Assembly (NCBI RefSeq): GCF_030159055.1
Contig: NZ_BQXQ01000006.1
Location: forward strand, 109,888-173,887
Direction: 5' to 3'
Length of the DNA stretch: 64,000 nt
Origin: Acidovorax sp. SUPP3334
GTDB taxonomy: Bacteria > Pseudomonadota > Gammaproteobacteria > Burkholderiales > Burkholderiaceae_C
This document shows positions 21,346 through 31,825 of the stretch, one piece after another. How positions within the stretch are numbered: the first letter of the stretch is position 1; every line of letters starts with the position of its first letter. Position numbers and translations under genes: made by a program. The notes under the pieces are model-generated. The model worked only from the letters and a program-made list of their open reading frames with translations. It had not been told where the DNA came from and searched no databases.

Positions 21346-21615
21346 ATGCTGGTGCTTCCCTCGGAACTGACCCATGCCCAGGCCAATGCGAGCCTGCGCA
21401 TGCTGCTGCAGGGCCTGAAGGCCAACCGCGACGAGCTGCTGGTGGTGGATGCCAGCGCGCTGGCCACGTTCGATTCGTCGGCGCTTTCCGTGCTGCTGGG
21501 CTGCCGCCGCGCGGCGCTGCTGGAAGGCAAGCGCTTCGAGGTCAAGTCGCTGCCAGAGGGCCTGCAAAAGCTCGCCGGCCTGTACGGCGTGGGCGAGCTG
21601 CTGCCGGCTGCCTGA
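21346..21615 (+). CDS. mlaB: STAS-domain protein MlaB
   Basis: 89 residues forming a single STAS domain (LLVVDASALATFDSSALSVLLGC). In E. coli MlaB binds MlaF and is needed for stability of the complex. It lies 25 bp after mlaC and ends the operon FEDACB. It matches the usual small size of MlaB. Confidence 0.9.
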   Translation: MLVLPSELTHAQANASLRMLLQGLKANRDELLVVDASALATFDSSALSVLLGCRRAALLEGKRFEVKSLPEGLQKLAGLYGVGELLPAA

Positions 21616-21817
21616 GGCGCCGGACAGACGGCCCGTGCATGGAAGAACCGGCCTGCGCGGATAGGCGGGCCCGGGCCTTGTACGGGCCTGATCCGTTCAC
21701 ACCGTCCGCGTGGCCGCGTCCAATGCGGGCCTTTTGCGCTGAATTCTCATTCCCATCGCTTTCCCATCGCCTTGCGCGGGCACCGGTTGCCGGCACGCCG
21801 TAAAATCCCCGGCTCCC

Positions 21818-22795
21818 ATGCCCGCAGTCTCCTTCCAGTCCGTCTCCAAGACCTATTCCACGCCCAAAGGCCCCTTCCAGGCGCTCGACCATGTCAGCCT
21901 GGACATCGAGGAGGGCGAGTTCTTCGGCCTTCTCGGCCCGAACGGCGCGGGAAAGACCACCCTCATCAGCATTCTTGCCGGCCTCGCCCGGGCCACCAGT
22001 GGCCATGTGCGCGTGCAGGGCAGCGATGTGCAAACCGATTTCGCCGCCGCACGCCGCAAGCTGGGCGTGGTGCCGCAGGAACTGGTGTTCGATCCCTTCT
22101 TCAATGTGCGCGAGGCCCTGCGCATCCAGTCCGGCTACTTCGGCGTGAAGAACAACGACGCCTGGATCGACGAGCTGCTGGAAAACCTGGGGCTGGCCGA
22201 CAAGGCCACATCCAACATGCGACAGCTCTCGGGCGGCATGAAGCGCCGCGTGCTGGTCGCCCAGGCGCTGGTGCACAAACCCCCGATCATCGTGCTGGAC
22301 GAGCCCACCGCGGGCGTGGACGTCGAGCTGCGCCAGACGCTGTGGCACTTCGTCGCCCGCCTGAACAAGGAAGGCCACACGGTGCTGCTCACCACCCATT
22401 ACCTGGAAGAGGCCGAGGCGCTGTGCAACCGCATCGCCATGCTCAAGCGCGGTCGCATGGTGGCACTGTCCACCACCTCCGACCTGCTGCAGGGCGCCTC
22501 CACGAACGTGATGCGTTTCAAGACCGACGATGCGCTGCCGCCCGCCCTGGCGGCCGTTGCCCGGGTGACCGGCCGCGTGGTGCAGCTGCCCGCCCAGGAC
22601 GCGCAGGACATCGAACGCCACCTGGCCGTGCTGCGCGCTGCGGGCGTCACCGTGCATGACGTGGAGATCCGCAAGGCCGACCTGGAGGACGTGTTCCTCA
22701 ACGTGATGGCGCAGGGCAGCTACCCCGATCCGGCGCGCGAGCCCGCGCCACCCGAAGGGCCCGAGGCCACGGCCGAAGGCGGGGTGCGCCTGTGA
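21818..22795 (+). CDS. ABC transporter ATP-binding protein (YadG-like)
   Basis: 325 residues. Walker A GPNGAGKTT, signature LSGGMKRRVLVAQAL, Walker B PIIVLDEPTAGVDVE and switch His TTHYLEEAE. The C-terminal extension resembles ABC-2 exporters. With the permease below it forms a two-gene ABC-2 export system whose substrate is unknown. A TAAAAT element ends 11 bases before the ATG, so the message may have almost no leader. It regularly follows the mla genes in this bacterial group. Confidence 0.92.
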   Translation: MPAVSFQSVSKTYSTPKGPFQALDHVSLDIEEGEFFGLLGPNGAGKTTLISILAGLARATSGHVRVQGSDVQTDFAAARRKLGVVPQELVFDPFFNVREALRIQSGYFGVKNNDAWIDELLENLGLADKATSNMRQLSGGMKRRVLVAQALVHKPPIIVLDEPTAGVDVELRQTLWHFVARLNKEGHTVLLTTHYLEEAEALCNRIAMLKRGRMVALSTTSDLLQGASTNVMRFKTDDALPPALAAVARVTGRVVQLPAQDAQDIERHLAVLRAAGVTVHDVEIRKADLEDVFLNVMAQGSYPDPAREPAPPEGPEATAEGGVRL

Positions 22796-23547
22796 CCGGC
22801 TGGCAGACCCTCTTCTACAAAGAAGTGCTGCGCTTTTGGAAGGTGAGCTTCCAGACCGTGGCCGCACCGGTGCTCACGGCCGTGCTGTACCTGCTGATCT
22901 TCGGCCATGTGCTGGAAGACCACGTGAAGGTGTACGACCGCATCAGCTACACGGCTTTCCTGATTCCGGGCCTGGTGATGATGAGCATTCTGCAGAACGC
23001 CTTCGCCAACAGTTCGTCCAGCCTGGTGCAGAGCAAGATCATGGGCAGCCTGGTGTTCGTGCTGCTCACGCCGCTGTCGCACTGGGCCTGGTTCGTGGCC
23101 TACGTGGGCTCGTCCATCGTACGCGGGCTGGTCGTGGGGCTGGGTGTGTTCGTGGTGACGCTCGCGTTCGCGCGGCCGGAGTTCGCGGCGCCGCTGTGGA
23201 TCCTGGCTTTCGCCCTGCTGGGTGCGGCGCTGTTGTCCACGCTGGGGCTGATCGCCGGGCTGTGGGCCGACAAATTCGACCAGATGGCGGCGTTCCAGAA
23301 CTTCGTGATCGTGCCCATGACGTTCCTGTCGGGCGTGTTCTATTCCATCCAGTCGCTGCCGCCGGTCTGGCAGACGGTGAGCCATCTGAACCCGTTCTTC
23401 TACATGATCGATGGCTTTCGCTACGGCTTCTTCGGCCAGAGCGACACTTCGCCGTGGCTGAGCCTGGGGATCGTGGGCATCGCCTGGCTGCTGGTGAGCG
23501 CCCTGGCCATGCACCTGCTGCGCACCGGCTACAAGATCCGGTCATGA
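22792..23547 (+). CDS. ABC-2 type transporter permease (YadH-like)
   Basis: 251 residues from a GTG overlapping the ATPase stop (GTGA). About six membrane segments; the ABC-2 signature is seen as FLSGVFYSIQSLPPVWQTVSHLNPFFYMIDGFRYGF, split here between the loop and the last helices. Together with the ATPase above it forms an exporter of unknown substrate. Confidence 0.92.
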   Translation: MTGWQTLFYKEVLRFWKVSFQTVAAPVLTAVLYLLIFGHVLEDHVKVYDRISYTAFLIPGLVMMSILQNAFANSSSSLVQSKIMGSLVFVLLTPLSHWAWFVAYVGSSIVRGLVVGLGVFVVTLAFARPEFAAPLWILAFALLGAALLSTLGLIAGLWADKFDQMAAFQNFVIVPMTFLSGVFYSIQSLPPVWQTVSHLNPFFYMIDGFRYGFFGQSDTSPWLSLGIVGIAWLLVSALAMHLLRTGYKIRS

Positions 23548-23674
23548 GCCCGGTCATGAGCCGCCCACCTCCCTTGAACCGCTTCGTGGCCCGCCGCCGT
23601 GGGCCCGCCGAGACGGCCGGGGCGGCACCGGCCGCCTTCGCTGCGGGGCCTGCACAACGCAATGGATCACTGAC

Positions 23675-23917
23675 ATGACTGCAGACCAACTCAAAAACCT
23701 CATCAGCGCTGGCCTGGCCTGCGACCACATCGACCTGGAAGGCGATGGCCGCCATTGGTACGCCACCATCGTCTCGGCCGAGTTCGAGGGCAAGCGCGCC
23801 ATCCAGCGCCACCAGCGGGTGTACGCCACGCTGGGCACCCGCATGCAGACCGACGAGGTGCATGCGCTGTCGATGAAGACCTTCACGCCGGCCGAGTGGG
23901 CCGCGCAGGGCGCCTGA
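23675..23917 (+). CDS. BolA/IbaG family protein
   Basis: 80 residues, a full BolA fold with the conserved C-terminal His in DEVHALSMKTFTPAEW. IbaG-type BolA proteins act with monothiol glutaredoxins in iron-sulfur cluster handling. Its place just before murA matches E. coli (ibaG-murA). Translation starts at an ATG 127 bp after the permease gene. Confidence 0.92.
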   Translation: MTADQLKNLISAGLACDHIDLEGDGRHWYATIVSAEFEGKRAIQRHQRVYATLGTRMQTDEVHALSMKTFTPAEWAAQGA

Positions 23918-23931
23918 CGCTCGCACGCATC

Positions 23932-23994
23932 ATTGCTCACTTTTTAATAGCTATATGCCGGCGTATTCATTGCGCTGGTGGCACTTTTGACTGA
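23932..23994 (+). repeat. Dispersed intergenic repeat, copy 3
   Basis: Reads ATTGCTCAC, TTTTTAATAGCTATATGCCG, GCGTATTCATTGCGCTGGTG and GCACTTTTGACTGAA. The best-preserved copy in this orientation. It ends 18 bases before the murA ATG, so the murA leader runs through it. Confidence 0.9.
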
Positions 23995-24012
23995 AACATC
24001 GGGCTCAATGCC

Positions 24013-25296
<1,284 letters not shown>

Positions 25297-25351
25297 GCCG
25301 CCTGCCGGCCTGCTGGCGCCTTGCGGCCGGGCTCATCTCTTCTTCACACGT

Positions 25352-26002
25352 ATGACCATGATCACTCTCGCCTTGTCCAAGGGCCGCATCTTCGATGAGG
25401 CCCTGCCCATGCTGGCGGCCGCCGGCATCGAGGTGCTGGAAGACCCCGAGAAATCGCGCAAGCTGATCCTGCCCACCAACGACCCCGCCGTGCGCGTGGT
25501 GCTGGTGCGCGCCTCCGACGTGCCGACCTACGTGCAGTACGGCGGCGCCGACCTGGGCGTGACGGGCAAGGACACGCTCATCGAGCATGGCGCGCATGGG
25601 CTGTACCAGCCGCTGGACTTGCAGATCGCCAAGTGCCGCGTGAGCGTGGCCGTTCGCGCCGACTTCGACTATGCGCACGCGGTCAAGCAGGGCTCGCGCC
25701 TGAAGGTGGCGACCAAGTACACGTCGATCGCACGCGATTTCTTCGCCACCAAGGGCGTGCACGTGGACATGATCAAGCTCTACGGCAGCATGGAACTGGC
25801 GCCTTTGACCGGGCTGGCCGATGCCATCGTCGATCTGGTGTCCACCGGCAACACGCTCAAGGCCAATCACCTGGTGGAGGTGGAGCGGATCATGGACATC
25901 AGCTCGCACCTGGTGGTGAACCAGGCAGCGCTCAAACTCAAGCAGGTGCCGCTGCGCCGCATCATCGATGCGTTCGCGTCGGTCATTCCCTCGGGCCAGT
26001 GA
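25352..26002 (+). CDS. hisG: ATP phosphoribosyltransferase, short form
   Basis: 216 residues (214 if the ATG two codons later is used). First step of histidine synthesis. Motifs: [55 protein letters not shown] (PRPP loop, given here in part). The ~215-residue length is the short form that lacks the regulatory domain and needs HisZ, a HisRS-like partner; no hisZ lies in the window. It starts the his gene group 55 bp after murA. Confidence 0.96.
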   Translation: MTMITLALSKGRIFDEALPMLAAAGIEVLEDPEKSRKLILPTNDPAVRVVLVRASDVPTYVQYGGADLGVTGKDTLIEHGAHGLYQPLDLQIAKCRVSVAVRADFDYAHAVKQGSRLKVATKYTSIARDFFATKGVHVDMIKLYGSMELAPLTGLADAIVDLVSTGNTLKANHLVEVERIMDISSHLVVNQAALKLKQVPLRRIIDAFASVIPSGQ

Positions 26003-26035
26003 CGTTGTCCGCACCCCCCAGATCGGTCCCCCGAC

Positions 26036-26293
26036 GTGTCCAAGAGACGTCAGAATCCGGGCTGCGTCGAGAAAAAATGGGGCAGCGACCGCCTGGGCCG
26101 CAACCCACGGGTGAACGGCGCATCGCGCAAGTTCAAGTTCGGCGACACCAAGCACTGCGTGCAGGACATCAAGGTCGTGTTCACCGACGATTCGTCGTAA
26201 GTCGAGCGGGAGGGTTTCAACCTCTGCGAACTCGACAAGATCACGCTCAAGTACAACCGCAAGACGGGCGACGTGTCGGCAGAGACCGAGTAA
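26036..26293 (+). pseudogene. Remnant of a small Cys-containing (formerly secreted?) protein with in-frame stop
   Basis: An 85-codon frame from GTG is interrupted by TAA at 26198-26200; the same frame then continues sensibly to a second TAA. The conceptual product has protein character throughout: [35 protein letters not shown], stop, [16 protein letters not shown]. The spacing WGxDxLG, CxxDIKVVF and NLC resembles, from memory, small secreted hypothetical proteins of Comamonadaceae with a disulfide-linked beta sandwich. The signal peptide and first strands are missing, so it is a 5'-truncated and nonsense-mutated copy lodged between hisG and hisD. The family call is tentative. Confidence 0.6.
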
Positions 26294-26345
26294 AGCCCGG
26301 CGGTTCTTCCTTCCTTTTCGCCATAGAGATCGAGACAGAAAAAAC

Positions 26346-27659
26346 ATGAAAGCCATGCCTGTTCGTTTGCGTACCGATAGCGCCGATTTCGAGACCGCTT
26401 TCCGGGACCGCCTGCATTGGTCCGCAGAGACCGATGCCGCCATCGAGCAGCGCGTGGCCGACATCCTGGCAGACGTGCAGGCCCGCGGCGACGACGCCGT
26501 GCTGGAATACACCCGGCGCTTCGACGGCCTGGCCGTCGATTCCATGGCCGCGCTGGAGTTGTCGCAGGACGAACTGAAAGCCGCCTTCGACGCCATTCCC
26601 GCAGCGCAGCGCGAGGCCCTGGAGGCCGCCGCCGCCCGGGTGCGCCGCTACCACGAAGCCCAGAAGCGGGCGAGCGGCGAAAGCTGGAGCTACCGCGACG
26701 AAGACGGCACCTTGCTGGGCCAGAAGGTCACGCCGCTCGACCGCGTGGGCATCTACGTGCCCGGCGGCAAGGCCGCATACCCGTCCAGCGTGCTGATGAA
26801 CGCCATTCCCGCGCACGTGGCCGGCGTGGGCGAGATCATCATGGTGGTGCCCACGCCGCAAGGGGCGAGAAACCCGCTGGTGCTGGCCGCCGCCCACGTG
26901 GCCGGCGTGACCCGCGCCTTCACCCTGGGCGGCGCACAGGCCGTGGCCGCGCTGGCCTATGGCACGGCCACCGTGCCGAAGGTGGACAAGATCACCGGCC
27001 CCGGCAACGCCTATGTGGCGAGCGCCAAGAAGCGCGTTTTCGGCACCGTGGGCATCGACATGATCGCGGGCCCGAGCGAAATCCTGGTGCTGGCCGATGG
27101 CTCCACGCCGCCCGACTGGGTGGCCATGGACCTGTTCAGCCAGGCCGAACACGACGAACTGGCGCAGTCCATCTTGCTGAGCCCCGACGCCGCCTACATC
27201 GACGCGGTGCAAGCGGCCATCGACCAGTTGCTGCCCACCATGCCCCGCGCCGAGATCATCGCCAAGAGCCTCAGCGGCCGTGGCGCGCTGATCCTCACCC
27301 GCGACATGGAAGAGGCCTGCGCCATCAGCAACCGCATCGCGCCGGAGCATCTGGAAGTGTCGAGCCGTGACCCGCACCGCTGGGAGCCGCTGCTGCGCCA
27401 CGCCGGAGCGATCTTTCTCGGGGCCTACACCAGCGAATCGCTGGGCGACTACTGCGCCGGCCCCAACCACGTGCTGCCCACCAGCGGCACGGCCCGCTTC
27501 TCATCGCCGCTGGGCGTGTACGACTTTCAAAAGCGCAGCAGCCTGATCGAAGTGAGCGAAGCCGGCGCCCAGACGCTGGGCAAGATCGCCGCCGAACTGG
27601 CCTATGGCGAGGGCCTGCAGGCCCACGCGCGGGCGGCGGAGATGCGGATCAAGTCCTGA
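26346..27659 (+). CDS. hisD: Histidinol dehydrogenase
   Basis: 437 residues. Oxidises histidinol to histidine in two NAD-dependent steps. Family motifs: [66 protein letters not shown] (zinc/catalytic His), APEHLEV, GNHVLPT-type region seen as [14 protein letters not shown]. hisG is 343 bp upstream with a pseudogene between; downstream its last 11 bases overlap the convergent immunity-like gene. Confidence 0.97.
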   Translation: MKAMPVRLRTDSADFETAFRDRLHWSAETDAAIEQRVADILADVQARGDDAVLEYTRRFDGLAVDSMAALELSQDELKAAFDAIPAAQREALEAAAARVRRYHEAQKRASGESWSYRDEDGTLLGQKVTPLDRVGIYVPGGKAAYPSSVLMNAIPAHVAGVGEIIMVVPTPQGARNPLVLAAAHVAGVTRAFTLGGAQAVAALAYGTATVPKVDKITGPGNAYVASAKKRVFGTVGIDMIAGPSEILVLADGSTPPDWVAMDLFSQAEHDELAQSILLSPDAAYIDAVQAAIDQLLPTMPRAEIIAKSLSGRGALILTRDMEEACAISNRIAPEHLEVSSRDPHRWEPLLRHAGAIFLGAYTSESLGDYCAGPNHVLPTSGTARFSSPLGVYDFQKRSSLIEVSEAGAQTLGKIAAELAYGEGLQAHARAAEMRIKS

Positions 27660-28215
27660 CCCGGGTCATCCTGCGTTCGCTCTTTGTGCGCCTGAGGTAT
27701 TGCGTTGACTGCGGGGCCTGCGGAGTGACGCGCCCGGTGGTCGAGCCAGCCTGGTCGTTCACCCAATCCAGGCTTTTGCCCTTGACGCACCAAGCTGAGT
27801 CGCGGACCCAATCGGTGAACCACATGGTCGGGTTGCCCTGCAGTTCCGAGCAAACCGAGTAGCCTAGGCTTGGCATGTAGAAGCGCTGTACCACGGAGGT
27901 AACGGGGACCAGCAGCAAAGCAATCCCGCTCGCGACGACCGCGGCATTGGCTGCCAACTCAAACTTCTTGATGAGGCGGTCACTGCAGGGTATTGCTCGC
28001 ATCACGCCCACCACGATGCCTAGCAGGCAAAAAAGTGCGATGAACGGGGCTAACTGTGCGCCAGGTGCAATCCGGACCGCTGGAGCCTGCACTGCAATGG
28101 CAGCGACCGTGGGAACGAGGATGTAGGCCACCATCAAAGCGGAGCCAATGATCAGCCCTATGTACAGCGGAATGCCCCACACGAGAAGCCTTCGGATTTG
28201 CTTGATATCGTTCAT
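27649..28215 (-). CDS. Second four-helix immunity-like membrane protein
   Basis: 188 residues, clearly paralogous to the protein at 13089-13580: shared [52 protein letters not shown] and [26 protein letters not shown]. The four hydrophobic segments are kept. The C-terminus runs 20 or so residues beyond the paralogue (ending [11 protein letters not shown]) and overlaps the hisD 3' end, which suggests that the original stop was lost on insertion. Its toxin partner upstream survives only as a C-terminal fragment, so it would be an orphan immunity gene. No good ribosome site is visible. Confidence 0.6.
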   Translation of the reverse strand: MNDIKQIRRLLVWGIPLYIGLIIGSALMVAYILVPTVAAIAVQAPAVRIAPGAQLAPFIALFCLLGIVVGVMRAIPCSDRLIKKFELAANAAVVASGIALLLVPVTSVVQRFYMPSLGYSVCSELQGNPTMWFTDWVRDSAWCVKGKSLDWVNDQAGSTTGRVTPQAPQSTQYLRRTKSERRMTRVRT

Positions 28216-28230
28216 CGCAGTCGTGGTTTT

Positions 28231-28533
28231 TCAGTAGCGCACGCACGTGATGCGGCATAGCCAGTCTCTCACGCCTCGGTCGATGGCACGGCCAGCCTCT
28301 ACTTTCTTCTGCTCGATGGCGTCACGCAGCTCGTCCTGCCAAGATTGCGCAGCAGTGTTGATGTAGTACATGCCCTGGGCCGTTTGATCAGGGATCATCT
28401 TGAGCGCGGCGATCACCTTGCTCTTGACTCCATAGAATTCTTGGGTAAGAGAATTTGATAAATCCTTCTGCGAAATGCTTGTAGCTGCTGTCGCAAACTG
28501 AGTTGAAATCGCCTCGGTAACTAAAACTGCGTA
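28231..28533 (-). pseudogene. C-terminal fragment of a pore-forming effector gene
   Basis: From about 28437 down to the TGA the frame matches the last 65 residues of the putative toxin at 13599-14537 (SKVIAALK, TAQGMYYINT, SWQDELRDAIEQKKVE, DWLCRITCVRY). Upstream the frame stays open to a TAA at 28534-28536 but has no homology and no start codon except an internal ATG. The hydrophobic hairpin is absent, so it cannot form a pore. It lies 15 bp before the orphan immunity gene, the same arrangement as in the intact locus. Confidence 0.75.
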
Positions 28534-28546
28534 TTAGTTCATTCCG

Positions 28547-28575
28547 CACGAGCTTCGTGCTCCACGAAGTTCGTG
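28547..28575 (+). promoter_or_regulatory. Tandem palindromic operator before vapB
   Basis: Two near-identical 13-base palindromes, CACGAGCTTCGTG at 28547-28559 and CACGAAGTTCGTG at 28563-28575, have centres 16 bases apart and end 13 bases before the vapB ATG. Paired operators at this position are the usual binding site of ribbon-helix-helix antitoxins and their VapBC complexes, so autoregulation is expected. Confidence 0.75.
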
Positions 28576-28588
28576 TAGCATTTCGCCC

Positions 28589-28813
28589 ATGAAGAACGTG
28601 ACCATCACCATGGACGACGCAGCCGCCGAATGGGTGCGTGTGGAAGCCGCCAAGCGGGGCAGCAGCGTGTCGCGACTGGTGGGTGAATGGCTGGCCGAAA
28701 AGATGCGCCAGGAAGATGCCTACGCCCAGGCCATGCGCGAGGCGCTGGGCTTCGAGAGCTGGGGCGCTTCCGATGGTCCTTACGTGCCTCGTGAGATTCT
28801 GTTCCGGCGATGA
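28589..28813 (+). CDS. VapB-type antitoxin (ribbon-helix-helix)
   Basis: 74 residues. The first 45 form a ribbon-helix-helix DNA-binding domain (KNVTITMDDAAAEWVRVEA, then SSVSRLVGEWLAEKM); the acidic and aromatic tail (LGFESWGASDGPYVPREILF) would wrap the toxin. It is preceded by tandem palindromes and its stop overlaps the toxin start as ATGA. Toxin-antitoxin pair with the PIN protein below. Confidence 0.85.
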   Translation: MKNVTITMDDAAAEWVRVEAAKRGSSVSRLVGEWLAEKMRQEDAYAQAMREALGFESWGASDGPYVPREILFRR

Positions 28814-29262
28814 GCACCGTACCCATCTTTGTCGATACCGAAGTGCTGCTGTGCAGCGTGGACGACCGCGATCCGGCCCGGCAGGCGCGGGCCCGCGAGT
28901 GGCTTGCGTTTTGCTGGCAGACGCGCAGCGGGCGCGTGAGCTCGCAGGTGCTCAACGAGCTTTACAACCAGGCCATCCAGCGCTTTCGCGGGCCGCACGT
29001 GCTGCAGCAGGTGCGCGCGCAGGTGCGGCGCTTTCGCGTGTGGCAGCCGCCGCACCTGGATGCCTACACCGTCGATGGCGCGTGGGACCTGCAGGACCGC
29101 TACGGCCTGGGCTATTGGGATGCGCTCATCCTCTCTTCCGCGCACCAGCAAGGCTGCCGCTATCTGCTGACCGAAGCCCTGCCGCACGACCAGCCCATGG
29201 ACGCCGTGCGCCCCATCAATCCCTTTCTCATCGCCCCGCACGAACTGGACACCGCCGAATGA
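28810..29262 (+). CDS. VapC-type PIN-domain toxin
   Basis: 150 residues. PIN nucleases use a cluster of acidic residues to bind Mg and cut RNA. Seen: Asp9 in IFVDTEVLL (usually DTNVLL, so the Asn is Glu here), Glu50 in SSQVLNELYNQ and Asp104 in GYWDALILSSA. The fourth position, normally TEDL or SEDM, reads TEALPHDQ, so one acidic residue is Ala123. Activity may be lowered or the adjacent Glu122 may serve. The start overlaps vapB and the stop overlaps hisC (ATGA at both junctions), so vapB, vapC and hisC should be translationally coupled. Confidence 0.85.
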   Translation: MSTVPIFVDTEVLLCSVDDRDPARQARAREWLAFCWQTRSGRVSSQVLNELYNQAIQRFRGPHVLQQVRAQVRRFRVWQPPHLDAYTVDGAWDLQDRYGLGYWDALILSSAHQQGCRYLLTEALPHDQPMDAVRPINPFLIAPHELDTAE

Positions 29263-30413
29263 CGAGCACCGCCACGCCCACCGCCGCCGCCGTTGCCAGC
29301 GCCCCCTTGCCGGCTTGTGGCGCCCTTGACCGCATCCGCCCCGACGTGCGCGCCATGCATTCCTATGCCGTGCAGCCTTCGTCAGGCATGCTGAAGATGG
29401 ACGCGATGGAAAACCCCTTTCGTCTGCCGGCGGCCTTGCAGTCGGCCCTGGGCGAGCGCCTGGGTGCGCTGGCGCTCAACCGCTATCCCGGCGACCGCAT
29501 CGCCGATCTGAAGGCCGCGCTGGCGGCCTATGCCGGCATGCCGGCCGGACACGCGATGGTGCTTGGCAATGGTTCCGACGAGCTCATCACCTTGCTGGCG
29601 CTTGCCTGCGCCCAGCCCGGCGCGGGCCAGCGCGCCACCATGCTCGCGCCCATGCCCGGCTTCGTCATGTACCCCTTGAGCGCCCAGCTGCAGGGGCTTG
29701 ATTTCGTCGGCGTGCCGTTGACGGCGGACTTCGAACTCGACGAGCCCGCGATGCTCGCCGCCATCGCCCGGCACCGCCCGGCCATCACCTACATCGCCTA
29801 CCCCAACAACCCCACCGCCACGCTGTGGGACGAAGGCGCCGTGCAGCGCATCATCGACGCGGCAGGCGCCGTGGGCGGCCTCGTGGTGATGGACGAGGCC
29901 TATCAGCCCTTCGCCAGCCGCACCTGGATCGACCGCATGCGGGCCGAGCCCGCCCGCAACACGCACGTGCTGCTGATGCGCACGCTCAGCAAGTTCGGCC
30001 TGGCCGGCGTGCGGCTGGGCTATCTCATCGCCCCGGCTGCGCTGGCGGCCGAGATCGACAAGGTGCGTCCGCCCTACAACGTGAGCGTGCTCAACTGCGA
30101 GGCGGCGCTGTTCGCGCTCGAACATGCCGAGGTCTTCGCGGCCCAGGCCGCCGAACTGCGCCAGGAGCGCACCGCGCTGCTGGCCGCGTTGCGCGCCTTG
30201 CCCGGCGTGGAGAAAGCCTGGGACAGCGAGGCCAACATGGTGCTGCTGCGCGTGGCCGATGCCGCCCGCACCTTCGAGGGCATGAAAGCCCGCAAGGTGC
30301 TCGTCAAGAACGTTTCTACAATGCACCCATTGCTGGCCAACTGCCTGCGCCTGACGGTCGGCAACGCGGCCGACAACGCCCAGATGCTCGCCGCGCTCCA
30401 GGCCTCCCTATGA
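29259..30413 (+). CDS. hisC: Histidinol-phosphate aminotransferase
   Basis: 384 residues. PLP-dependent transamination of imidazole acetol phosphate with glutamate. Motifs: [45 protein letters not shown] and the PLP Lys in [17 protein letters not shown]. The start codon overlaps the vapC stop, and the stop overlaps hisB (ATGA). In related bacteria hisC normally follows hisD directly; here the toxin-immunity remnant and vapBC stand between them. Confidence 0.96.
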   Translation: MTSTATPTAAAVASAPLPACGALDRIRPDVRAMHSYAVQPSSGMLKMDAMENPFRLPAALQSALGERLGALALNRYPGDRIADLKAALAAYAGMPAGHAMVLGNGSDELITLLALACAQPGAGQRATMLAPMPGFVMYPLSAQLQGLDFVGVPLTADFELDEPAMLAAIARHRPAITYIAYPNNPTATLWDEGAVQRIIDAAGAVGGLVVMDEAYQPFASRTWIDRMRAEPARNTHVLLMRTLSKFGLAGVRLGYLIAPAALAAEIDKVRPPYNVSVLNCEAALFALEHAEVFAAQAAELRQERTALLAALRALPGVEKAWDSEANMVLLRVADAARTFEGMKARKVLVKNVSTMHPLLANCLRLTVGNAADNAQMLAALQASL

Positions 30414-31048
30414 CCTCTTCTGCACTCGTTCCTTCCGTCCCGTCCGACAACCCCGATGCCGACCGCATCGCGGAGGTGTCGCGCAACACGGCCGAAACCC
30501 GCATCCATGTGCGCGTGAACCTCGACGGCACGGGCGAAGCCCGCCTGTCCACGGGCATCGGCTTTTTCGACCACATGCTCGACCAGATCGCGCGCCACGG
30601 CCTGATCGACCTGCGCATCGAATGCGAGGGCGATCTGCACATCGACGGCCACCACACGGTGGAAGACGTGGGCATCACGCTCGGCCAGGCGTTCGCGCGG
30701 GCCGTGGGCGACAAGAAGGGCATTCGCCGCTACGGCCACGCCTATGTGCCGCTGGACGAAGCGCTGTCGCGGGTCGTGGTCGATTTCTCGGGCCGCCCGG
30801 GCCTGCATCTGCACATTCCTTTCACGGCCGGCAGCATCGGCGGGTTCGACACGCAGCTCACGTACGAATTTTTCCAGGGCTTCGTGAACCACGCGGGCGT
30901 TACGCTGCACATCGACAACATCAAGGGCATCAATGCCCACCACCAGTGCGAGACGGTGTTCAAGGCTTTCGCCCGCGCGCTGCGCGCCGCGCTGGAGCGC
31001 GACCCCCGCGCGGCCGGTGTCATCCCCTCCACCAAAGGGTCCCTTTAA
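30410..31048 (+). CDS. hisB: Imidazoleglycerol-phosphate dehydratase
   Basis: 212 residues. The two IGPD repeats show metal-binding HxxHH-type motifs ([25 protein letters not shown], and [18 protein letters not shown]). It is the monofunctional form without a histidinol phosphatase domain, normal for this group. The start overlaps the hisC stop. A dispersed repeat begins three bases after its stop. Confidence 0.97.
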   Translation: MTSSALVPSVPSDNPDADRIAEVSRNTAETRIHVRVNLDGTGEARLSTGIGFFDHMLDQIARHGLIDLRIECEGDLHIDGHHTVEDVGITLGQAFARAVGDKKGIRRYGHAYVPLDEALSRVVVDFSGRPGLHLHIPFTAGSIGGFDTQLTYEFFQGFVNHAGVTLHIDNIKGINAHHQCETVFKAFARALRAALERDPRAAGVIPSTKGSL

Positions 31049-31050
31049 GG

Positions 31051-31112
31051 TTTGAGCCAAATTGGCATCCAGCGCTTATCCAATATGCGCAAGCAGCTAT
31101 GAAAAGTGAAGC
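31051..31112 (-). repeat. Dispersed intergenic repeat, copy 5 (inverted), containing the hisH start
   Basis: Plus strand reads TTTGAGCCAAATTGGCATCC, AGCGCTTATCCAATATGCGC and AAGCAGCTATGAAAAGTGAA; the inverted form matches copies 1-3 (GAGCCAAA / TTTGGCTC, CATCCAGCGC, AGCTAT). The more diverged copy. It fills the hisB-hisH gap completely and reaches into the first codons of hisH. Confidence 0.75.
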
Positions 31113-31767
31113 AAAAACCGTGGCCGTCGTGGACTACGGCATGGGCAACCTGCGCTCCGTTTCGCAGGCCGTTCAGGCCGCGGCCGAAGGCACCGGGTGG
31201 ACGGTGGTCGTCACCTCGCAGCCCGAGGAAGTGCGCGCTGCGCAGCGGGTGGTGCTGCCGGGGCAGGGCGCCATGCCCGACTGCATGCGCGAGCTGCGCG
31301 AGTCGGGCCTTCAAGCCTCGGTGATGGAGGCTGCCGCGGCCAAGCCGATGTTCGGCGTGTGCGTGGGCATGCAGATGCTGCTCGATCGCAGCGCCGAAGG
31401 CGACACGCCGGGCCTGTCGCTGATCCACGGCGACGTGCGCAAGTTCGACCTGGGCGGCCGCCTGCAGCCCGACGGCAGCCGCTACAAGGTGCCCCAGATG
31501 GGCTGGAACCGCGTGGCCCAGATGCGCCACGGCGCCGCCGTGCACCCGGTGTGGGCCGGCGTGCCGGACCAGAGCTACTTCTATTTCGTGCACAGCTTCT
31601 ACGCGCGTCCGCTGGATGCCGCGCATTGCACGGGCGAGGCCGATTACGGCGGCCCCTTTGCAGCAGCCATTGCGCGCGATAATATTTTTGCCACGCAATT
31701 CCATCCGGAAAAGAGCGCGGAGCACGGCTTGGCGCTCTATCGCAATTTCCTTCACTGGAATCCCTGA
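31099..31767 (+). CDS. hisH: Imidazole glycerol phosphate synthase, glutaminase subunit
   Basis: 222 residues. Class I amidotransferase giving ammonia to HisF. Catalytic Cys in [13 protein letters not shown]; His and Glu in [14 protein letters not shown]. The start codon and first four to five codons (MKSEA) lie within a dispersed repeat; most HisH proteins begin about [13 protein letters not shown], so the repeat seems to have supplied the present start. No clear ribosome site. Its partner hisF is about 20 kb downstream, separated by the pel block. Confidence 0.96.
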   Translation: MKSEAKTVAVVDYGMGNLRSVSQAVQAAAEGTGWTVVVTSQPEEVRAAQRVVLPGQGAMPDCMRELRESGLQASVMEAAAAKPMFGVCVGMQMLLDRSAEGDTPGLSLIHGDVRKFDLGGRLQPDGSRYKVPQMGWNRVAQMRHGAAVHPVWAGVPDQSYFYFVHSFYARPLDAAHCTGEADYGGPFAAAIARDNIFATQFHPEKSAEHGLALYRNFLHWNP

Positions 31768-31825
31768 TCCATCAACCCCCCTGCCGGTCCTGTGGCCCGG
31801 CCTGGCAACTCCTAGCCTTTCCATC

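Noticed and set aside
30316..30335. TACAAT-like -10 box inside hisC
   Set aside because: No matching -35 box and no gene start at a fitting distance; hisB is coupled to hisC by ATGA.
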